Positions 56,369-64,000 of a stretch of DNA of 64,000 nt are shown in pieces. Below the pieces are notes generated by a model. That model worked only from the letters and a program-made list of their open reading frames with translations. It made no database searches and had not been told where the DNA came from. The position numbers were made by a program, and so were the translations under genes. Source of the DNA: Nocardia seriolae NBRC 15557 (GTDB lineage: Bacteria > Actinomycetota > Actinomycetes > Mycobacteriales > Mycobacteriaceae); assembly GCF_007990715.1 (NCBI RefSeq), contig NZ_BJWY01000008.1, positions 54,029-118,028 on the forward strand, written 5' to 3'. Within the stretch, counting starts at the first letter, position 1. Every line of letters starts with the position of its first letter.

Positions 56369-56453
56369 GTCGAACAGGTTACGGCGCGATCCTGAAAAAC
56401 AGCTGGGATCACGAGGGGGACAGCCATTCGGAGTGGCTCGGCGGGGATGAGGA

Positions 56454-57107
56454 ATGATGGGCAGCGTGAGTACCGACCGGCCGCGCGAATCCGGCGCAGA
56501 GGAACCCGATACCGCAGCGGAACCCGATACCTCAGCGGAGGAGTCGAAGGAGACGGCTGCCGCGCAGTCGTCGGAGACGGTGGCGAAGCAGCCGTTGCGC
56601 CTGCGCACCCTGTTGATCATCGCCGCGGTGCTGCTCGGGCTGGACCTGCTGACCAAGATCATCGTGGTCGCGACCATGACCCCGGGCAAGCCCATCTACC
56701 TGATCGGTGACTGGGCGCGCCTGACCCTGGTCCGCAACCCGGGCGCGGCGTTCTCCATGGCCACCGGCATGACCTGGCTGCTGACCCTGGTCGCGGCCGC
56801 GGTCGTGATCGGCGTCATCCGGATCGGCCGCACGCTGCGGTCGCTGCCGTGGGCGATCGGGCTGGGCATGGTGCTGGGCGGCGCGCTCGGCAATCTCATC
56901 GATCGCCTGTTCCGCGCGCCGGGCCCGTTGCAGGGCCATGTCGTCGATTTCGTGGCGGTCGGCTGGTGGCCGGTGTTCAATGTGGCCGATTCGTCGATCG
57001 TGTGCGGGGCCGTTCTGCTGGTCGCGCTGACGGTGTTCGGTTTCGAGCCGGACGGCACCCGCATGCACCGGCAGCACGCGTCGAGCGCGGAGGAGAAGAC
57101 GGCATGA
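56454..57107 (+). CDS. lspA: Signal peptidase II (lipoprotein signal peptidase)
   Basis: Membrane aspartyl protease (217 residues) that removes signal peptides from prolipoproteins after lipidation. Four transmembrane helices follow a 48-residue acidic N-terminal extension. The catalytic aspartates are in [13 protein letters not shown] and FNVADSSIV (about residues 149 and 180). VRNPGAAFS is the conserved substrate-cleft motif. The ATG at 56454 could be replaced by the next ATG or a GTG at 56466. The stop overlaps the pseudouridine synthase ATG. Confidence 0.94.
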   Translation: MMGSVSTDRPRESGAEEPDTAAEPDTSAEESKETAAAQSSETVAKQPLRLRTLLIIAAVLLGLDLLTKIIVVATMTPGKPIYLIGDWARLTLVRNPGAAFSMATGMTWLLTLVAAAVVIGVIRIGRTLRSLPWAIGLGMVLGGALGNLIDRLFRAPGPLQGHVVDFVAVGWWPVFNVADSSIVCGAVLLVALTVFGFEPDGTRMHRQHASSAEEKTA

Positions 57108-58030
57108 GGGAGACCCGCAGCATGCCGGTGCCCGACGGGCTGGACGGTATGCGAGTCGATGCCGGGCTGTCCCGGCTGCTCGGCCTGTCGCGCACCGCGG
57201 TGGCGTCGATGGCCGAGGAGGGCGCGGTCCAGCTCGACGGCGTCGCGGCCGGGAAGTCGGACCGGCTGACCGCCGGAGCCTGGCTGGAGGTCGAATTCCC
57301 CGAGCCCAAGCGCGAACTCACGGTGGAGGCGACGCCGGTGGAGGGGATGAAGATCCTCTACGCCGACGACGACATCGTGGCCGTCGACAAACCCGTCGGG
57401 GTGGCGGCGCACACGGGCGTCGGCTGGACCGGGCCCACCGTGGTCGGCGGGCTGGCCGCCATGGGCTACCGCATCTCGACCTCGGGAGCCCATGAGCGCC
57501 AAGGCATCGTGCACCGGCTGGACGTCGGCACCTCCGGGGTGATGGTGGTCGCGCAGTCCGAGCACGCGTACACCCAGCTCAAGCGGGCGTTCAAGTACCG
57601 GACCGTGGAGAAGCGCTATCACGCGCTGGTACAGGGACATCCGGACCCGTCGAGCGGCACCATCGACGCGCCGATCGGCCGGGCGCGCGGCAACGACTGG
57701 AAGTTCGCGGTGACCGCCGACGGCCGGCCCTCGGTCACCCACTACGACACCGTCGAGGCGTTCCAGTCCGCGAGCTTGCTCGATATCCACCTCGAAACCG
57801 GTCGCACCCACCAGATCCGCGTGCACTTCTCGGCCGTGCGGCACCCGTGCTGCGGCGACCTGACCTACGGCGCGGATCCCCGGCTGGCCGAACGCCTGGG
57901 TCTGGAACGGCAGTGGCTGCACGCCCGCCAGCTCGGCTTCAATCATCCCGCCGACGGCCGCTGGGTGGAGATCACCAGCGAGTACCCCGCCGACCTGGAA
58001 CACGCGCTGGACGTTCTCCGCGCGCACTGA
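57104..58030 (+). CDS. RluA/RluD-family pseudouridine synthase
   Basis: A 308-residue enzyme with an N-terminal S4 RNA-binding domain (about residues 15-65: [20 protein letters not shown], in parts). The catalytic domain carries the active-site Asp in [12 protein letters not shown] (about 140) and RTHQIRVHF near residue 230. It isomerises uridines in 23S rRNA, as RluD does. The ATG overlaps the lspA stop; this lspA-rluD pairing is conserved widely in bacteria. Confidence 0.93.
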   Translation: MRETRSMPVPDGLDGMRVDAGLSRLLGLSRTAVASMAEEGAVQLDGVAAGKSDRLTAGAWLEVEFPEPKRELTVEATPVEGMKILYADDDIVAVDKPVGVAAHTGVGWTGPTVVGGLAAMGYRISTSGAHERQGIVHRLDVGTSGVMVVAQSEHAYTQLKRAFKYRTVEKRYHALVQGHPDPSSGTIDAPIGRARGNDWKFAVTADGRPSVTHYDTVEAFQSASLLDIHLETGRTHQIRVHFSAVRHPCCGDLTYGADPRLAERLGLERQWLHARQLGFNHPADGRWVEITSEYPADLEHALDVLRAH

Positions 58031-58042
58031 TCGGGAGTTGCC

Positions 58043-58705
58043 GTGAACGCACCGATGCTGCGGCGCGCGGGTATCGCGACGGTCGTCGTCCTGGCGGCGG
58101 TCCTGATCGTCGTCCTGGGGTGGGCGATTCCGCCCCGGGCGGCGGTCATCTCGACCGACCGGCTCGGACCCGAGAGCGGCGAGCCGGTCTCCGGCTACCT
58201 GGACCGCGCCCGGGAGTCGTTGCGGGCCAACGACGCTGACGGCCACTGGGCGCTGCTGTCGTTCACCTCGGGTATCACCGCTGACCGCATTCCCGAATAC
58301 AGTGCGGGCCTGCGGATCTCACAGGTCGACTACCACGTGGCGATCGATCGGGTGGCAACCCCGATCACCGCCATCGGCGTCCCCGCCGGTGACGGCGTCG
58401 CGGTGGCCTCGGTCAGATCCGCCGCCGCCAAGGTGGCGGCGGAACAGACCTACGACGACCGCTCCACCCGGGTCAAGAACCTGGTCGCGGCCCGGCTCGC
58501 CGCGGGCTGCCCCTGCGTCGTGGGCATCGTCCTCTACGGAACCCTCGACCAACTCCGAAACCTGGCTGCCCGCCCCGGAATCCGAGCCGTCGAAGCCCTA
58601 CCGGCGGACGCCTCGGCCGGAGTCTTCGCCGTCTCGCCGCTGCTTCCGGAACAGACGGAATCGGCGAGCCCGACGCCCGACGACGGCCCGGTCCCGGACA
58701 ACTGA
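58043..58705 (+). CDS. Membrane-anchored hypothetical protein
   Basis: A 220-residue protein. A single N-terminal transmembrane helix (about residues 11-28, VVVLAAVLIVVLGWAIP) is followed by an extracytoplasmic domain. Two closely spaced Cys occur in AAGCPCVVGIVLYGT, and the C-terminal tail is Pro/Ser-rich. No known domain is recognised. It is 12 bp after the pseudouridine synthase, so it belongs to the lspA operon. A role in the envelope is inferred only from topology. Confidence 0.75.
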   Translation: MNAPMLRRAGIATVVVLAAVLIVVLGWAIPPRAAVISTDRLGPESGEPVSGYLDRARESLRANDADGHWALLSFTSGITADRIPEYSAGLRISQVDYHVAIDRVATPITAIGVPAGDGVAVASVRSAAAKVAAEQTYDDRSTRVKNLVAARLAAGCPCVVGIVLYGTLDQLRNLAARPGIRAVEALPADASAGVFAVSPLLPEQTESASPTPDDGPVPDN

Positions 58706-58733
58706 ACCCGGTGACCGGGACCGGCCTCCTCGG

Positions 58734-61700
58734 CTACGTATTCCGCAATGCCCAAGCGTCGGCGAACATTTCGTGCAGCGGGCGGGGCGGCAGGATCACC
58801 CCGTAGGGTCCGATGATGTCCTTGTCGTCGGGGCGGACCAGATAGCTGGCGAGTTTCGCGGTTTCCATCGGCAGATGCGGTTTCGTCAGCTTCTCGGTCC
58901 AGGGCCCGGGGACGAAGGCGGTGCGTCCGGCGCGGGCGCGCTGTTCCTCCACGACCAGTCGCATCCCGGCGAGCTCGGCCCGGGCCTTCTTGTGCCGTGC
59001 CGGAGTCCAGCCGTTCCAGCGGCGCAGATTGCGGTCGGTGGGGCGGGCCAGGGTCAGCAACTGGAGGTACAGCGTGGCCGCGTCCGGGCTCGCGCCGATG
59101 CTCGCCGAAACCCGTTCGACCAGATCGGGGACGCTGTGCCGCGGATCGGCCTCGTAGTGTCCGGCGGCCACGGGAGTGGTTGCGGCGCGGTCGATCAGGT
59201 CCGACAGCCCGGCCACGAGAGTCTGCTCGCAGCGGATCGCGTGGGCCAGTTCGGTCAGCCCGTGGTCCGTGCAGGTGTTCAGGCTGTGGGCCAGGGCCTC
59301 GGGGTCGGAGAGAGCGGCCGGTCGTAGAAAGGTCGACCGCCGCCATTCGTGCGCGTCCACCACGACCAGTCCGTCGTCGTAGACGACCCGCGACAGCGGC
59401 GCGCCCGCGTAGGTGCCCGGACCGAAAAGTTCTGCGGGGAAGCGCATTCCGTTGAGCTGGACGAGCAGCTCCGGGGCGCGCAGGCGCGCGGCGAGCCGCT
59501 CGTACAGCTCGGTGACCCCGCGGACGGCCGGATCCCCGACGGGGCGTTCGGACAGTGCCCACGCCAGCGCGGTCGCGAGGCCCCGGTAGGGATTCCAGCG
59601 ACGCCAGAAGGGGATATTCGAGCGCTCGCAGCGTATTTCGAGATAGTCGTGGCTGTTCCCGAGCAATCGGCATTGCAGGTCCCGGGTGGCGAGGTCGGTC
59701 GCCTCCGGATGCGCCAGTGCCAGCGGCAGCATGGCGGTCAACCCGGTGGTGGCCTCCAACTCCGCGGTGAGGTCCTCGGGTATGTGAACCCGCCTGCCGA
59801 TGAGTTCGTTCCAGACCACCGCCATGCGCTCGGCGGCCGCGAGATCACCGTCCTCGGACCACAATTCGGCGGGATCCTCGGGCATGCCCGCGGCCAGCAG
59901 GCGATGACGGCCGTTCCAGTCGAGTTGCCCCGACCACTGCTCGTACTGCCGCGCGAGATCCCCCTTCGCCTGATACGGCTTGGTGCGGAGCATCTTTTCG
60001 TGCGCGTCGTACATGTACGAGTACCCGCCGCCGAAGTGACAGCGGCGCGGCAGCCCGTCCAGGACGAGCCGCGCGATGGGCTCGCGAACACCGGTGCGCT
60101 CGGCGAACAGCCGCACCGCCCGCTCGCTCGGAATTCGAGTGCCATTGCACGACAACAGATCCAGGAGTTGCTCGATTCGCGTGGCGTCCTCATGGGTGAG
60201 GACGAGACTCCGAACACCCACCGCGTTCGCGGGCGGGGCGACGGTCGTCGGTTGCAGGAATCGTCCGCCGACCAGCAAGGTGCGTGCTGCCACGGGTTCG
60301 GTGTCCGGACATTCGCCGAGCCGCCATTCGCCCGCCCGCGCGAATGGCTGTGCGGCCCAGGTGCGCAGCAGCGCGATCAGGGCGACGCGGTGGTTCTCCG
60401 GTGTGCGGCCGTTGATCGCGCGCCAGGCGACCGCGTCGATGTGTCCGAGCAGGGGCGTCCAGTCGATCGGTGCCGCGGGCGGGCTCATCCGGCGCAGGGT
60501 CTCGTCGATGTCCCCGGCCAGGTATCGGCCGTCCGCGGCGAGGGCGGTGATGGTGGCGGGCAGTACGGAAGGGTGCAGGTCCCTGGGGTAGTCGAGCAGG
60601 CCGAGCAGCGCCGGGAGCAGGTCGGAGTCCGGGGCCGTGGCGGGTGGGGTGATGAGGGCTCCGGATCGAATCGTCGCCACCCGCCGCGAGATTCGTTCGC
60701 GCTCGCGGACCAGACGAGCCGCTCGCTCGATCTGGTCGCGTACGCCGTCGGCGAGTACCGGATCGGTGATGCCGGGTGGCAGCGCGGCGTCGGTGAGGAG
60801 TTCCCGGGCGCGGGCGACGTCCAGGCCGCGCAGTGCCCGCGAGCCCGCGGCATCGCGCGGGGTCAGGAAGTGCCAGAACGCCGGTGACGGGCAGCCGGTG
60901 TGGCTCGCTTCGGCCCGCACCTCCCACAGCGGACTCGCGCCGTCGTGCGCGCGCAATACCGCGGGATCGTAGCCGTAGACGGGCGAATCGAAGGTCATCA
61001 ACAGGTCGGCTCCGCCCTCCGGGAAACGGGCGACACCCCAGGGGTCTGCGGAGCCGCGGCTGCCCACGTAGGTGGCGTGGCGGCCGTCGACGCCCTCCAG
61101 GACGTATCCGGTCCATTCACCGTGATCGCGCAGGACCCGGAATCCGGTCATACCCGCGGCAGAACCGAGCGGCGAGGAAGCGACGCCTTCGGGCAGTCGT
61201 GCGTAGAACAGCAGGTGATTGACGATCTCCTTGTCCGCCGGGAGGGGGTATTCGGTGAAAAAGTCCGGGGGAGAGCCGATTTCCGCGCGCACACCGGTCA
61301 CCGGATCGACCTCGGCCCAGAATTGCAGTCCGCTGCGATACCCCTCGAGGCTCCACACCCGGGCACCGTCACTCATCTGGAATACGCGGTCCCCGATACC
61401 CTGGCGGTCGCCGGGTCGCATTATCCGTGCGCCGTCGTGCCGACCGCCCGGCGTGGCGAACTGATACCCGAATCCGCCGTTGTACTTGCTGTTGCACGCG
61501 TGCATCCGGTGTGGTTCGGCGGGCTCGAATGTCTCGCCGGGCGCGCTCGTCCAGAAGGCTTGGTCGGGATAGAGATTGGTGACGCTGTAGCCGACCAGGA
61601 AGTCGCCGCCCGCGTAGAAGACCACGTGCGAACGGGGCTCGACCGGGAGTGTGAATCCGGTTTCGGCCACGACGCCGTGGGGCCCGATCGCCACGGCGCG

Positions 61701-62582
61701 GTCGGCGCCGTAGAGGGTGAGCATCGGCCAGGTCGCCGTCATGCCGTGTACCCGGCCCAGCTCGGTGATCGCGGCTTCCCATGCCGGCCAGCGGAATTCG
61801 GATGGAATCCCGGCGCGCAGCGTACGCAGCAGGGGACCGGCGCCGTCGAGCGCACTCAGCGCCTCCTCGATCCCGTCGAGCGCCTGGGGGGTCGGCAGGT
61901 CGAGCAGTTCGTCGAGTTCGGCGAGGGCGAGTTCGGCATCGAGGAGTCCACCGTCGGCGATCCGCTCGATGACCGCGACGATGCGGGCGTGCACCGAGCG
62001 TTCGATGCCGGGATTCTCCGGCAGCCGGACGATGGCCGTGCTGGTGGTCGCGCGATCGGCATGTACGACACTCTCGAGCCGGGGACCCAGCACCGGATCG
62101 GCGGCCAGCGCGATCAGGTCACGCTTGGATTCCGCGCCCCAGAGGTGCATTCCACCGTGATCGGGGCCGTCCACGCCGACACCGACCGCGACTAGCGCGT
62201 CGGCGAGGTCGGCGTCGATGTGCGCGTAACGGTATCGGCCCTTCGCCATCGAGACGCGCTCGCCGGATTCCGCGAGGCGCGGTCCGATTCGCTCGATCAT
62301 GTCGAACAGTTCAACGGGCATCGGCTGGATGGTGACTCCGCCGTAAGGCGCCTCCACATAGCAGTACATGCCGAAGAACTCGCTGATCCAACCCGCCAGT
62401 CCGGCCGAGGGTGTGAGCGTTCCGTCGGCCATGCCGTCGATTGCCCCCGCTGCGTCGAGCATGCGCAGCAAGGCGGCACCGTCGGTGGTGGTCGCGGGGA
62501 TGAGATCCAGTAGCGGCGCGCAGTCATCGGGTGATGCCTGGGCGAATACCTTTGCGGCACCGTTGAGCAGGCCGTCCGGCAC
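58734..62582 (-). CDS. Very large unrecognised protein (1282 residues)
   Basis: One long uninterrupted frame from GTG 62582. No signal peptide or clear transmembrane helix is visible. The first third (about residues 1-300) is helical. The middle (about 300-560) is rich in Trp/Tyr/Gly strands with repeated phrases such as GGFGYQF, GARVWSLEGY and TGYVLEGV, suggesting a beta-propeller-like section. The last half is helical with Arg/Trp motifs (RRWNGWTPARHKKARAEL) resembling large actinobacterial proteins of the MolR/DUF4132 kind, but I cannot assign it. Codon use looks native. The start lacks a strong ribosome-binding site. Confidence 0.7.
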   Translation of the reverse strand: MPDGLLNGAAKVFAQASPDDCAPLLDLIPATTTDGAALLRMLDAAGAIDGMADGTLTPSAGLAGWISEFFGMYCYVEAPYGGVTIQPMPVELFDMIERIGPRLAESGERVSMAKGRYRYAHIDADLADALVAVGVGVDGPDHGGMHLWGAESKRDLIALAADPVLGPRLESVVHADRATTSTAIVRLPENPGIERSVHARIVAVIERIADGGLLDAELALAELDELLDLPTPQALDGIEEALSALDGAGPLLRTLRAGIPSEFRWPAWEAAITELGRVHGMTATWPMLTLYGADRAVAIGPHGVVAETGFTLPVEPRSHVVFYAGGDFLVGYSVTNLYPDQAFWTSAPGETFEPAEPHRMHACNSKYNGGFGYQFATPGGRHDGARIMRPGDRQGIGDRVFQMSDGARVWSLEGYRSGLQFWAEVDPVTGVRAEIGSPPDFFTEYPLPADKEIVNHLLFYARLPEGVASSPLGSAAGMTGFRVLRDHGEWTGYVLEGVDGRHATYVGSRGSADPWGVARFPEGGADLLMTFDSPVYGYDPAVLRAHDGASPLWEVRAEASHTGCPSPAFWHFLTPRDAAGSRALRGLDVARARELLTDAALPPGITDPVLADGVRDQIERAARLVRERERISRRVATIRSGALITPPATAPDSDLLPALLGLLDYPRDLHPSVLPATITALAADGRYLAGDIDETLRRMSPPAAPIDWTPLLGHIDAVAWRAINGRTPENHRVALIALLRTWAAQPFARAGEWRLGECPDTEPVAARTLLVGGRFLQPTTVAPPANAVGVRSLVLTHEDATRIEQLLDLLSCNGTRIPSERAVRLFAERTGVREPIARLVLDGLPRRCHFGGGYSYMYDAHEKMLRTKPYQAKGDLARQYEQWSGQLDWNGRHRLLAAGMPEDPAELWSEDGDLAAAERMAVVWNELIGRRVHIPEDLTAELEATTGLTAMLPLALAHPEATDLATRDLQCRLLGNSHDYLEIRCERSNIPFWRRWNPYRGLATALAWALSERPVGDPAVRGVTELYERLAARLRAPELLVQLNGMRFPAELFGPGTYAGAPLSRVVYDDGLVVVDAHEWRRSTFLRPAALSDPEALAHSLNTCTDHGLTELAHAIRCEQTLVAGLSDLIDRAATTPVAAGHYEADPRHSVPDLVERVSASIGASPDAATLYLQLLTLARPTDRNLRRWNGWTPARHKKARAELAGMRLVVEEQRARAGRTAFVPGPWTEKLTKPHLPMETAKLASYLVRPDDKDIIGPYGVILPPRPLHEMFADAWALRNT

Positions 62583-62708
62583 GGGCTTCGGCCAAGGCAG
62601 CCGGGCTCGGCTCGGCCGGAGGACTCCCGGGTCCTGACGACCGTCCTCGCCGCCTGTACCTCTCGAAAACGGTTCGAGCGTGCCGAACTCATCGCCACTC
62701 GGCCGGCG

Positions 62709-63497
62709 TTACCGGCGAGCCGTGATGATTTCGAGTAGCCGGGCATGGTCGGTCGGGTCGGCCGCGGCCAGCAGGCCGTGCGGGGGAGTATGGAGCGGCT
62801 GACCGGTGAGGCCCGTGACGACGCAGCCCGCCGCCCGGCACAGGGCTGTGCCCGCGGCGAAGTGGACATCGTCGCGGAGGTCGCGATCCACGATGTAGGC
62901 CGCGCGCCGCCCGGTGGCCACCCAGGTCAGGGCAAGCGAAGTAGACAGCACCCGCGGGTAGAAGGCGGTGGCGAACGCGGGATCGCCCATGAATCGTGCC
63001 GGGCTGAACCAATCGGTGAAAGGGGAGGGGTTGTCGGCGTCGATTTCGACGAGGCGGCTACGAGATTCGGGAGCCAGCCGATGATCCTGGCCTTCGCGGC
63101 GCACGAACGCGCCCTCTCCGACTGTCCAGAAGATCTCGGAGGCAAAAGGATCCGCGACCACCGCGGCCGCAACCCGATCCCCGACCCGCAGCGCGATGTT
63201 CACCGCGACGAGCGGCGTCTCGGCCGCGAAATTGCGAGTGCCGCAAAGAGGATCGATCAGCCAGGTCCGATCCGATGCGCCACCGCTATCGCCCGACTCC
63301 TCGGCGAGGAATCGATCACCTGGTCGTGCGGCACGAAGAACGTCGAGAATCGTTCGCTCCGAACCGATATCGGCCTGCGTCGCGAAATCATCGTCCTGCT
63401 TGTCATACCGAGTAACAGGACCATGGAACTGATCCCGCATCACCCCGGCAGCGGCCTCGGCAGCCCGAATCGCAACCACAACATCTGATTCATCCAC
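62709..63497 (-). CDS. Inositol monophosphatase-like protein with altered metal ligands
   Basis: A 262-residue protein of the IMPase/FBPase fold (from GTG 63497; TTG 63557 is an alternative). AEESGD (E66, E67) and LIDPLCGTRNFA (D82) match metal motif one. The usual DPxDGT has Cys85 in place of the second Asp. The late W-D-x-A-A-G motif appears as VHFAAG, so Trp-Asp has become Val-His. Catalysis may be changed or lost, or this is a divergent actinobacterial subgroup with different metal use. It lies 127 bp upstream of the 1282-residue gene on the same strand. Confidence 0.8.
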   Translation of the reverse strand: MDESDVVVAIRAAEAAAGVMRDQFHGPVTRYDKQDDDFATQADIGSERTILDVLRAARPGDRFLAEESGDSGGASDRTWLIDPLCGTRNFAAETPLVAVNIALRVGDRVAAAVVADPFASEIFWTVGEGAFVRREGQDHRLAPESRSRLVEIDADNPSPFTDWFSPARFMGDPAFATAFYPRVLSTSLALTWVATGRRAAYIVDRDLRDDVHFAAGTALCRAAGCVVTGLTGQPLHTPPHGLLAAADPTDHARLLEIITARR

Positions 63498-63624
63498 ACC
63501 CCACACAGTACCCACCTTTTCGAAACGATTGATGTTCTGAAAAATATTGCCGAACAAGACATTTCGGGTTCTTTGAAGACCGCATCGGAGGTAGAATTAG
63601 CTCATGGGTTCGAAGGCAATGCCG

Positions 63625-64000
63625 TTAACTTAGCGTGTTTGTCCTGATCGGCCCGTGTGGTGTCTGTTCGGTGAGAGGTGCTGTGGGGCAGGGTGTTCGG
63701 GGGTATGGTGCCTGTTCGTGGTGGAGGTGGCGGGTCGGTTGACCGATCGGATCGGGTTGGGTGTGTTGACGCGGGTGGTGGGCGCGGATCTGGTCGATGA
63801 GGTGCTGGTGGCGACGGGTCGGATGGAGAAGCGGCGGCGGTTGTTGCCAGCGCGGGTGGTGGTGTATTTCGTGTTGGCGTTGACGTTGTTCTTCGACGAC
63901 GCCTACGAGGAAGTGATGCGCAAGCTGGTCGACGGGTTGCGGTTTCTGCGGTCGTGGGAGCGTGATTGGCAGGTGCCGAGTTCGGCGGCGTTGTGCAAGG
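63625..64000 (+). mobile_element. Left part of an IS4-type insertion element (truncated by window)
   Basis: Sequence character changes here: a GT-rich leader with GTGTTTGTCCTGATCGG and repeated GGTG/GTGG words precedes a transposase start. The exact left end and inverted repeat cannot be fixed, because the right end lies outside the window. Confidence 0.6.
63718..64000 (+). CDS. IS4-family transposase, N-terminal part
   Basis: The frame from GTG 63718 (or 63721) runs open to the window end and gives about 94 residues: VAGRLTDRIGLGVLTRVV, then KRRRLLPARVVVYFVLALTLFFDDAYEEVMRKLV (in parts), then SWERDWQVPSSAALCK. This is the IS4 transposase N-terminal domain (Nterm_IS4). The DDE catalytic core would follow beyond the window. 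GTG codon density is higher than in neighbouring genes. Confidence 0.75.
   Translation, partial: MVEVAGRLTDRIGLGVLTRVVGADLVDEVLVATGRMEKRRRLLPARVVVYFVLALTLFFDDAYEEVMRKLVDGLRFLRSWERDWQVPSSAALCK

Noticed and set aside
63590..63640. tRNA-like GGTTCGA element near the IS end
   Set aside because: Only a T-loop-like word is present; no acceptor stem or anticodon arm can be folded around it.
1..64000. CRISPR arrays, rRNA or tRNA genes
   Set aside because: No regularly spaced direct repeats, rRNA landmarks or cloverleaf sequences were seen on either strand.

Overview
The window is GC-rich actinobacterial chromosome, most likely from Nocardia or a close mycolic-acid relative such as Rhodococcus. The evidence is gene content and order. 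A dcw division and peptidoglycan cluster runs from mraZ to wag31 in the order known from Mycobacterium tuberculosis. It is flanked by homologues of Rv2169c-Rv2175c. Mycolata-type functions are also present: an MptA mannosyltransferase, LppM, an antigen-85-like esterase, an Emb arabinosyltransferase and ESX-type WXG100 proteins. The genus is inferred, not proven.

Region 1 (1-13.9 kb) is mostly minus strand. It holds an Rv2175c-like DNA-binding protein, then two carotenoid operons on either side of metF and a secreted protein. The first is idsA-crtI-mptA-crtB (GGPP to phytoene to lycopene). The second is gnat-crtO-cruF-lppM-cruG (ketolation, hydration, glycosylation). A lipoglycan mannosyltransferase and a lipoprotein gene sit inside these pigment operons. 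No lycopene cyclase is present.

Region 2 (13.4-35.1 kb, plus strand) is the dcw cluster: HEPN protein, DUF3040 protein, mraZ, rsmH, ftsL-like, pbpB, murE, murF, mraY, murD, ftsW, murC, ftsQ, ftsZ, pgeF, yggS, sepF, yggT, wag31 and a small membrane protein. Most junctions are 4-bp ATGA or GTGA overlaps, which implies translational coupling. mraZ has a promoter overlapped by three 10-bp MraZ boxes. The mraZ-rsmH gap holds an mraW-type RNA hairpin. murG, normally between ftsW and murC, is absent: those two genes overlap by 4 bp.

Region 3 (35.1-45.6 kb) starts with ileS behind a T-box riboswitch. Small regulator-controlled units follow, each with visible palindromic operators: TetR/membrane protein/CMD protein, Ohr/TetR, and MarR/membrane transporter. 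The transporter gene carries a 2-bp frameshift. An NlpC/P60 hydrolase, an antigen-85-like esterase and galU are also here.

Region 4 (45.6-64 kb) holds dinB (Pol IV), an Mtb12-like lipoprotein, a WXG100 protein, and a 750-residue protein with a CpnT-like N-terminus and a ten-unit repeat. A very G-rich tract then precedes a stand-alone emb gene. After this come a VOC protein, two lipoproteins divergent from lspA, an RluD-type pseudouridine synthase, a 1282-residue unrecognised protein, a divergent inositol-monophosphatase-like protein and the start of an IS4-type insertion element cut by the window end.
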